Made by a program: the position numbers and the translations under genes | The notes under the pieces: generated by a model | What the model was told of the DNA's origin: nothing | The model's input: the letters and a program-made list of their open reading frames with translations, nothing else | Databases searched by the model: none | Shown: positions 55,740 through 64,000 of the stretch, one piece after another | Layout: every line of letters begins with the position of its first letter | Position numbering within the stretch: position 1 is the first letter of the stretch | Origin: Diphasiastrum complanatum | Lineage: Eukaryota; Streptophyta; Lycopodiopsida; Lycopodiales; Lycopodiaceae | Direction: 5' to 3' | NCBI GenBank assembly: GCA_029204225.1 | Contig: CM055103.1 | Location: forward strand, 51,923,145-51,987,144 | Length of the DNA stretch: 64,000 nt

Positions 55740-58700
55740 TTATTATACTTATTAAAGCTCCCTTGAAATGTCCAGCATAGAGATAGTAAATTTACAATGG
55801 ACCATGACATGATGACCTGCTTCATTGAAGTGTAGTAGTTTAAACCTTGAACCCTATTTCAAGCATCTTCTTTTCGAAAGCTATCTATGAAGCTAACACA
55901 CTGATGATTAAGTAAATCATGGAGCAGTTGGTTGAGATTCATACTAAGAGGAGAGTGCAACAAAACTTTGATATTTCATTCGCATAGCAAACTTCACATT
56001 CTAAACACACAAATCACATACTGAGATGAAGTGTAATAGAGAGAATGACTCAACCACCACTCAAATTGACACCAAAGAAACAAAAATTACTTACCTCAAA
56101 CAAGTGTGGAAACGAATGCACAATCACCCCCTCAATAGATTAAGTGCAAGTGCTTCTAGTTTGCTCTTTTCTGAATGTGTGATTTGCTGTAACAAAGATA
56201 AACCAGCACATATCCGGAGATGCATTAGTATCAAACACTTTTATGGGAATGGTAAGACATATAAGAATAATATATGTAACTTTGAAATGTGCTTAAACAA
56301 GTTAAGAACCATCACGTAAAAGAAAGCTTAGTGTAGTGCGATTTCCAAAACCAAAATAATCTGCAAGTTTGATACCTGTGGAAAGCAATTGACTACCCTT
56401 TTGACAACGTCAGGATCATGCAGACTCAACTGCACTAATAAAATACACAACGTGAGTGTACTAACGGAATTTTAGCTCCACATTCAAGTATGAGTTGTAC
56501 AAAAGCTAGAAGCACATTAATAAATCTACATTTGCTTGTTCGAGATTTATTGCTTCATGCTAATTTTAGAACACAACCCACCATGCAGATAATGATTGCT
56601 GCTAATGCTGATTTCGAAATCCATCATTGCAGAGCGAAAGTCATCACGAAAGAATGAAGGTTGAGCAGAAAAAACTAAAAAAATAAAAGAAACGTACATA
56701 CATGAAGGAGAACTACTCGCAGAATCAGTTCTACCCGGTAAGTTGAAAGCCGACACATCTATGTAGGTTGTTAGTGTCCGTGTTGTTTACTAGGCTCCTG
56801 CTCAAAAAAAATGATTTCAAATCTATTCTGCACCTATTCATATATGAGTTATGCAGCTCATTAGGAGAGGAACTACATGTAAGTTTATCACAGAATTCAC
56901 TCGAAAGTTGCACGGCAAAAACTTTCACAGCTTTTTTCACCAAAATTGTCAGTTAAAACACAAAAACAGCTTACTGAATATTGCGATAACAGTAGAATTG
57001 GTTGCAATTAAAGCTTCAAAATAAAGCTTTGCAGAACTGGTATGACTGAGGACATAGGTTGTGCATAACTTATGCAATATTTATTCTGAAAAATATAAGA
57101 AAGACAGGAAGCTCTGTACAAGTAACATGTTTTACAACACTGCAAATACTCGAAATATGATCAAAGCAACGAATGATCCGAGAAAGAGAAGGAAAACCGA
57201 TAAACCCTCTTTATCTATGATAATGTTATTCAGTCACTAGACCTACGAGTGGGAAAATGAGTTTCAAAGAAAACGAAATGCAGAGCAACATCACGACGCA
57301 GATGCACTCCAAAAAAGAAACAAGATAGCCAAGGATGAACAGTTGAAGACATGCTGAAATTGCTTTCTTATTGCAAAACTACAAGTAAACCCACATGCTA
57401 GTCTTTGAAACAATAATGTCTAATGAGGGAAATAGGCTGAATTCATACTTAAGCACAAGAAGAATGTACTAGCAACAAAGCTTTGCAATACAGCTTATCT
57501 TCCAACATTTCCCATGAACTCAAATCAGTCCGGATTCTATAAATAAATATATGTCATAATAAAAGATCAACAAATGAACAATTGGACAATGAGGAACATC
57601 TCAAAGCTAGACCAATCACAGAAAAGGCAAAGAAATGTTCACCTGTCCTTATCAGGCAGCGAATGACGAGTAGTGCCTTCAAAAGCGGATGTGTACTGCT
57701 AGAATGATGCACGATTTGAGCATAGACTTCGAGTTACTACCTGTAAGCATTTGAGCGCTGATTCATCTCTGATCCAAGCTTTGGACTTTGAGGAAAATGT
57801 GCACACAGTGTTTAAGCACAGGTCAGAGGTACAAGCCTGAGCACAACTGCTGCCTGAGCACGAGCCCTGGAGCCAAAATTGCCGAATCTTGTGGAGCTAT
57901 TGGTGTGCTGCCTCTGCCTGCACCAGAACACAATGAATGTTAATTGTTCATGATCTGAGCACTCTGAGCTAGCGAGAGAGAGAATGCTGCTATCTAAACA
58001 AAGCTACCTGAGCGATGGAGGTGCATTCAATGCATGAATCTTATGCTGTTGAGGCCAACACACAATTTGGCATCACCGTCTGCATGATCAATCACGAAGT
58101 TTTACATCTAGCTTGTTGTATACCTCTCCACATATGTGAATGTACTTGGATGATGGTTTTATGCATGTAGATACGTTCCCTTGCCACCTTTAAGCTAAAA
58201 CCTTCAGAAATCTGAAAATTGCAGATTACAAGGTCAGAAAAGAATAAAGCATCTATTCATATTGTATCTAAGGTTTTAACAACTTCCTAGTTAATTTTGA
58301 GTGTGTTCATACGGAACATCCAAAGAAAAAAAAAAAACAGTGGATAGCAATAAAGGGTTGGGGAAGATAATGTTCTTCAGAAGAACGGTTGGAAAGCATG
58401 CAGGCAGGCAGAAACAACCTGTTATTGATGCTTTCAAACGGGTTTTATCATCCTCTGAGCCTTGCTTTCAGGCTGGAGCTTTCTGTGGATGAATGAACCT
58501 GCAAACAAACATCTTTCCAGCGCATTGCAGTACGCCTCCTCCCGGCCTCAAAAATCCGATCCTCCAGCGCGCATTGCATCAGCGCCTCCTCCTTTGCCAT
58601 ATCTCTCTAACTCTCTCTCTCGCTCGTGAGCAAACCCCTCGCCCGAGAGGAGGGTTCGGGAAGAGACTTCTGCGAGGGAAAATTTTGAGAATAGTGGGGG

Positions 58701-59080
58701 CCTTAATTTAGTTAGATTTGAAAATTTCTATTTTTGTTGCTTTGGGGGGCGGGATATGTTGTTTTTTTCCTTTATAGGTATCCTAAAAGGGCTTTGCAAT
58801 GTTATTGGTTTCCGAATTTAATATGCCATTTATGGAATGGTTAATGGTGATTTTGCACATTGATTATGTTTTTTTTTTTTTAATTTGCCAAAAGTCACTA
58901 CAAAATTGTAAGGCATTGTGTTCTAAGCATGGAAATTCATACAAAATGTTATCTTTTATAAAAATTGCTTAGGTGAACTTTGCAATTTTTCCTACCTATT
59001 TTGGACGATGTGTGCTTTGGGGTGAAGCTTTGATGTGTGCTAACTTTGTTCACAATAGGTACTCTCCTTCAGTTCGTCCA
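55740..59080. other. Gene-poor stretch
   Basis: No reliable coding similarity on either strand and no retroelement motif. It includes a CTCTAACTCTCTCTCTCGC tract and a GC-rich patch at 58,500-58,690, which might be a promoter or 5' untranslated region of the lipase gene reading left, but no start or splice structure supports this. Confidence 0.35.
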
Positions 59081-59121
59081 CTTGATTAGCGTCTTGTCTC
59101 GCATTTAGTAGTTTCTTCCTT

Positions 59122-59810
59122 ATGGCACATTCACCTACCCCGAGAGAGATTGTTCAGGAGAACCTATTCGATTAGTTTTGTCGCATGGATGATACCCTTT
59201 CTGGCCTCGTTCTTCCCCTAGATACGGTTATGATCGGCTTTGCCACTATGCAGTTACGGATTGATTCTTTATAGCCTCATGGTCCTAGTAAAGCTCCTGT
59301 TTATCCTTCATTTGGGACTCCCCCTCCATTTGGATTTCCATCTTCTTTTGTTAGTCAGCCTAGTGGTGGACAGTTTATTCCTCCTACCTCACCTCCTGGT
59401 TTCTTTTCACGTCCCCAATTCCTGAGCCACACTTTGCTCGAGATTTTCGTGATAGGGTATAGCTTGCTACATATTCCGGTTCCTCTGACGGAAACTTATT
59501 AGAGAATTGGTTTGCTAAGCTTGACACTTATTTACAGATTTACCCTAAAATTGATTCTTAGAAGATCCAATTGGCTACCTTACACTTAGATGGACGCGCT
59601 GCCACGTGGTGGCGGGTCTATCGAACTGATCTTGATCGGGAAGGACTCCATATCTGGCCTACCTTTCATCGTGACCTCCGTCATGCTATGATTGATCCTC
59701 ATTGGCTCAACCGCCAACATGATTCATTCTGTAGTCTCACTCAGACCAGTGATCATGCTTCTTATACAGATCAGTTTATGGAGTTTTCTTATCTTTTCAT
59801 AGATCTATAG
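59122..59810 (+). pseudogene. Gypsy gag
   Basis: ATG at 59,122: MAHSPTPREIVQENLFD, a Pro-rich stretch, YSGSSDGNLLENWFAKLDTY, ATLHLDGRAATWWRVY and HAMIDPHWLNRQHDSFCSL. The order equals the nested element at 9,809-9,227. Stops at several Trp/Gln codons. Gag passes directly into the end of RT at about 59,810. Confidence 0.8.
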
Positions 59811-60343
59811 CCCACTGAGCTTATTTCTCGTTACATGGGCATGACAATTGCCGCTCCTCTTCATGCACTTTTGAAGAAGTCTCGTACTTTTCTTTGGACT
59901 TCTGATTGTAAATCAACGTTTGATACTCTTCGTCGTGCTGTTGTTATGTGTTTACCCTAGTTTGATCAAAAGTTTATGGTCGGAGACTAATGCTAGTAGT
60001 GTTGGTTTGGGTGCTTTGCTTCGCCAGACACAGTGCATTATTGCTTATGAGTCACGTCGTCTTCACTCTTATGAGCAACGTTATTCTGTGCATGCGAAAG
60101 AGCTTTTTGCTATTATCTATGCTCTTAAGAAGTGGCACCATTATCTTTATCGAGTTCTGTTTGACAATTGTTACTGATGACCAGTCTTTACATTATCTCT
60201 TTTCTCAGCGTGATCTTAGTGATCGTCAGTTTCGTTGGTTGTAGTTTTTACAGTCTTTTGATTTTCTATATTGTATCGTCCTGGTCATGCCAACACTACT
60301 GTTGATGCATTGTCTCGTCTTCGAGCTTTGTTAAATACACTTT
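59811..60343 (+). pseudogene. Gypsy RT end and RNase H
   Basis: ISRYMGMTIAAPLHALLKKS and FLWTSDCKSTFDTLRRAV are the end of RT, then SSVGLGALLRQTQCIIAYES, RYSVHAKELFAIIYALKKW from RNase H and DDQSLHYLFSQRDLSDRQF. The RT catalytic core and the protease are missing: a deletion joins gag to this part. A loss in a different place is seen in the nested element. Confidence 0.75.
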
Positions 60344-61860
60344 GTGGCTACCGTTTCTATATGGTTTGATGATCTACCTTCCGCATACCTTACATGTTCT
60401 GATTTTCATGATGTTTATAGTTCTGTCCCACATGTTTCATCCCATCCTCATCAGGTTTACTCCATTGTTGACCACCTTCTCTATCGTTATGGTTCTCTTT
60501 GTATTCCTAGTTCCTTGGATATTCGTTCCCAATTGTTGTCGGATGCTCATTTGTCCCTTGTTGGGGGTCACTTTGGTTATCAGAAGTCTTATGCTCGTCT
60601 CAAGGACCATTTCTATTGGCCCTCTCTTCGATCCGAGCTTGTTGTACTTATTCATACCTGCCCTTTCTGTCTTCGCAATAAGTACTCTCATGCTAAGTCT
60701 GGTGGTTTGCTCCAGAGTTGGCCTATTCCTCATCGCTAGTGGACTGATACATCTATGGACTTTATCCTTGGCCTTCCTTGTATCCAACATGGTCACGATT
60801 CATGTATGGTTGTAGTTGACAGGTCCTCGAAACAAGCACATTTTATACCAGTTCGCAGTACTATCACAACAGAGCAGTGTGCACGTTTGTTCTTATCAGA
60901 TATTTTTTGTGTGCATGGGTTTTCTCGTACTATCCTTTCTGATCAGGACAGTAAGTTTACATCCATATTCTGGACAGAGCTTATGCGTATCTTGGATGTA
61001 CAACTTTTTATTGATTCTGCTTATCACTCTACTTCTGATGGGCAGTTTGAGGTCCTTAACAAGATCCTTGAGGATTATTTACGCCATTTTGTTACTCCTT
61101 ATGGGAAGGATTGAGATCAACATCTATGTTTAGCAGAGTATAGCTATAAAAGCTCTGTTTGTACTAGCACAGGCATCTCACCATTTTTATTATCTCATGG
61201 CTATGCACCTCTTTTACCTAGCATTCCTCTTCCTCTGGAGGATACACTTGTGACACTTGCATCCTTTCTATCAAGTGCCTGTGAGCTTATTACCCAGGCC
61301 AGTTCTCATTTACAGCATGTTCAATAGCGTTATCAGGCCTCAGTTGATCGTCACCACCGCCATGTTGAATTTCATCTTGGAGATATGGTTTATCTATGCC
61401 TACTGTTTGCACGTCATCATTTTGTCCAGGGCCATGCTTCTACTGAGAAGCTTCCACCAAGTTATTATGGGCCTTATCACATTTTGGAGGTTCTTAGTCC
61501 AGTTACATATTGCTTATAGCTTCTTGCTTCCACATGTGCCTATGATGTATTCCATGTCAGTTTATTACATGCTACTGATGATGCTCCTTGTAATGCTGAG
61601 TTTCCTACTGCTCCCGAGTTGTTTTCATTTTTACCAGCTGCTATATTACAGGTTCGTCTATAGCATAGTCGACGCCGCCGACATATACAATTTTTGTTTC
61701 AGTGGGATGGTCGTCCTATTGAGGAGGCCACATGGTAGCCTATTGATGTCTTTTATCATACACCATCACTTGCAGATCAGGCTCGTGCTCTTGTTGCACT
61801 TGTTGATTTCTCTAAATCAAATGTTGTTCTAGATGTTGATCCCCCAAGGCTTGCTGCTAT
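60344..61860 (+). pseudogene. Gypsy integrase with chromodomain
   Basis: Contains the HHCC zinc region (LVGGHFGYQKSYARLKDHFY to CPFCLRNK), the core with its three acidic residues (TSMDFILGLP, ILSDQDSKFTS, TSDGQFEVLNKILEDYL), AEYSYKSSVCTSTGISPFLL, GPYHILEVLSPVTY, VSLLHATDDAP and the chromodomain core LFQWDGRPIEEATW, so a chromovirus-type Ty3/gypsy element. It ends SKSNVVLDVDPPRLAAI. Stops interrupt it at about 60,737, 61,113, 61,326 and in the chromodomain region. Confidence 0.85.
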
Positions 61861-61909
61861 ATGATCCACTCTTTTTTCGGTCGTTGGGTCTTATTTTTGT
61901 GTCGAGGAG

Positions 61910-62281
61910 AGTTATGGACTCGGTCCATTTACACTTACTTTACTTTATGCATAAGCAAGCCTTGGGCACTTTTTTATTCATTACTGACACTTAGACTTTA
62001 TGGTTGGCCTTGGACATTTGGACATATTACTGGAGAGTGGGGGCCTTCTTGGAGGGTGCACTATTATCCCTCCCAATTGGGCCCTTGCCACTGGAAGCTT
62101 CCTTTTTAGGGCTTCCTTTAGGCTATAAGTAGGGAATCTGTGTCATTTGTTATTCAGTTATGATATTGATCTCTCTCCTCTTTAGTCTCTTTAAGCTCTC
62201 TTTCTTGCTTTCTAGACTAATTCCTGCTTATGTCTTGCTTTCATAGATCAACTATAGCATAATTGTGGTCTTGTTCGTAAC
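61910..62281 (+). repeat. Gypsy 3' LTR
   Basis: Starts GTTATGGACTCGG after the purine tract CGAGGAGA; GTTACGGACTAC is the start of the nested element's LTR. It shares GGAGAGTGGGGGCC, TGCACTATT and other short blocks with that LTR and ends CGTAACT like the other's ATAACT. The 5' LTR is not present, so the element is truncated to the left. Confidence 0.55.
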
Positions 62282-62283
62282 TG

Positions 62284-62440
62284 TGACTACGTGGATCGTC
62301 GGCCATAAATTGGCTAACCATGCCAACTGCGTAAGTAATGTTAGGCCTGGTAACCAGCAAATAGATAAGGGAACCCACAAAGAATGAATCTAACTTATAA
62401 GACTTGCTTTCATCAAAATCACATCTCATCTATTATGAAC
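62284..62440 (-). pseudogene. Copia RNase H fragment
   Basis: Minus strand MRCDFDESKSYKLDSFFVGS, LIYLLVTRPNITYAVGMVSQ and FMADPRS, the start of the RNase H-linked segment of copia pol. It ends where the gypsy LTR ends, so the gypsy element probably inserted in it. Confidence 0.7.
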
Positions 62441-62709
62441 TTCATGAGTGATAGGATCAAACAGTTTGTAAGCTTTAGATTCTTCAGCATACCCAATGAG
62501 AATACATTTCAATCACTTTTCATCCAACTTCTTTCTAGTCAACATCAAGGAGGCACTATCATGGATATGGTGATGTCAGATCGACATCGAGCTCATTGAC
62601 TGATCTTCACACCTTTGAACCAGCAAGAATCCATCTTTGAAGACCAATTCAGCCCATGGAGTCAAGCTCAAGATCATCATGCTTTTATCAAGTTAGTTTT
62701 GAGGAGGAG

Positions 62710-63490
62710 TGTTAAAACTGGCAAAAGCTAACTTGATCAAATCTTGTAAATACCAGAATGACTTGCACCTATCATCATTACACATGTGTGGAGCCTGTTC
62801 CAACATGTAAAATCTATGCCTACGTCATTTAGATACATCATGTAGGTTGTACATATTATTTTATTTGAGATCTAATGGCTAAAATGGACAAAATTTAGTT
62901 TTCTAGCTATATGCCACTTGGCATCATTTTATTGGTAGGAAATGCTATATCACATGGGTAGGTGTGATCTCCCACGTGCCAAGGACTACTCATACGTGTG
63001 GAAACATCAGTAGTAGGCTAGTTACCACTTGTACAAGATATTTGTGCAAGTCCCTATATACTAGAAAAATAGCCTAAAATCAAGGGAGGTGGCTATAAGT
63101 TGGGGATTGTGGACCATGTGCCATATTGATGATAATTGATTGATGGATCCTTTGATGACTAGGCACTCTCACGTGTGCCAAATCAGCTAAGTCAACATCA
63201 GCTCAAGTTTCCTCTTGTGTATATATAGAGCCACATTTGGCCATAGTCAACATGGAAGTGAAATCTTGGTTTTGGAGGCATATTTTGAATTTTTGGATGC
63301 TACACTTGTGATTTCTTGATTCTATTACTTTCTAGTTTGTATGTACTTTCTTCTCTGCTGGCAAGCTGTATAGGGACAGGTTTTCACATGTTCGGAAACC
63401 TTCTTGCCATAGTTTTGATCATAATTGATTGTTATTGTTAGATTTGTTGATGTAGAATTGATTTAATGAGCTCTAATATTCTTGTGTAGA
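62710..63490 (+). repeat. Possible LTR of another retroelement
   Basis: TGTTAAAACTGGCAAAAGC begins directly after the purine tract GAGGAGGAG (62,701-62,709), a typical PPT/LTR border. It contains several CACATG/CACGTG sites and a TATA box in TGTATATATAGAGCC at about 63,218. The right end is not clear and no partner is present. Confidence 0.45.
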
Positions 63491-63729
63491 TTGGTAGATC
63501 AATTGAATCTAACACCCGATCACTCTTGTGAATCTGATTTGGATCCATTCTTGGTCATTATTCTCTGTTTTCAACGATTTGCACTCCCATTTGTGCTTTT
63601 TACCCAATTTGCAACTGTTCCTAGCCTTCATGCTATTTCTTCTTCACCTCATTTTTCTACACCCGTCTCTTACTCCCCCCTAATGATACATTTGATCTTG
63701 CTTATCACACCAATTTTGTACTTCACGAC

Positions 63730-63858
<129 letters not shown>

Positions 63859-64000
63859 CTACATATGTTGCTTACTTTTGGCTATTTGGCCCCATCTCCC
63901 CTAATTGTTTTTATGCCCTCTCATTTTTTTCATCCTCCACTCCCTTTGTCTCATTTGCATCATTTGGGAATCCAATCACTACCTCTCTCTCATATACCAC

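Overview
The window looks like nuclear DNA of a land plant. It is AT-rich and gene-poor, and most recognisable coding sequence is decayed Ty1/copia, Ty3/gypsy and CACTA (En/Spm TNP2) elements. Several retroelements have the plant-type primer-binding site TGGTATCAGAGC (initiator-Met tRNA). The two recognisable host gene families, a plant-type 2-oxoglutarate/Fe(II) dioxygenase and a plant GDSL lipase, have introns. I cannot name the species.

Layout. 1-1.1 kb is AT-rich with no gene. About 1.1-17.0 kb (copy A) and 39.76-51.39 kb (copy B) are two copies of one segment. Each carries an LTR-like piece, remnants of an unusual DNA element (histone H3 start, unknown ORF 'gene 2', transposase N-terminus), a CACTA fragment, a copia LTR plus gag-pol, a dioxygenase gene, and a reversed copia gag. 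Copy A also holds a nested gypsy element. Copy B has a copia/CACTA chimera and a TRIM-like mini-retroelement, and lost the 3' half of its copia element. The dioxygenase is intact in A and broken in B. 17.3-20.9 kb is a reversed CACTA TNP2 wreck. 20.97-24.4 kb and 26.63-33.7 kb are two larger copies of the unusual DNA element, separated by copia and CACTA pieces. 33.8-35.8 kb is a copia pol, and 35.8-39.3 kb a reversed gypsy gag with leader and possible LTR. 51.4-52.3 kb is a copia LTR with PBS and leader. 52.3-53.7 kb is a third, divergent copy of the transposase. 54.0-54.8 kb holds 3' exons of a GDSL lipase. 54.8-59.0 kb has no convincing gene. 59.1-62.3 kb is a chromodomain gypsy element, 62.3-63.5 kb copia RNase H and LTR pieces, and the end is a TC/AC microsatellite.

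The most interesting content is the unusual DNA element. In its fullest copy (about 26,634-33,700) it has three genes in the order transposase(+), gene 2(-), H3-ULP(+). The transposase shows three acidic motifs plus a CxxC arranged like the RAG1/Transib DDE core. Gene 2 is an acidic protein of unknown family. The third gene encodes a histone H3 fold followed by a basic linker and a ULP1/SENP-type (C48) cysteine protease. Gene 2 and H3-ULP diverge from a promoter region with a tandem array of CACGTG motifs. The same order, mirrored, survives in copies A and B, where the histone part still begins with a near-canonical MARTKQTAR tail. Both 26.6 kb and 20.97 kb copies begin exactly at CATTAGAG, and the inverse CTCTAATG occurs at 33,693-33,700, so these may be the element ends. 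All copies here are broken; an active source would have to be elsewhere in the genome.
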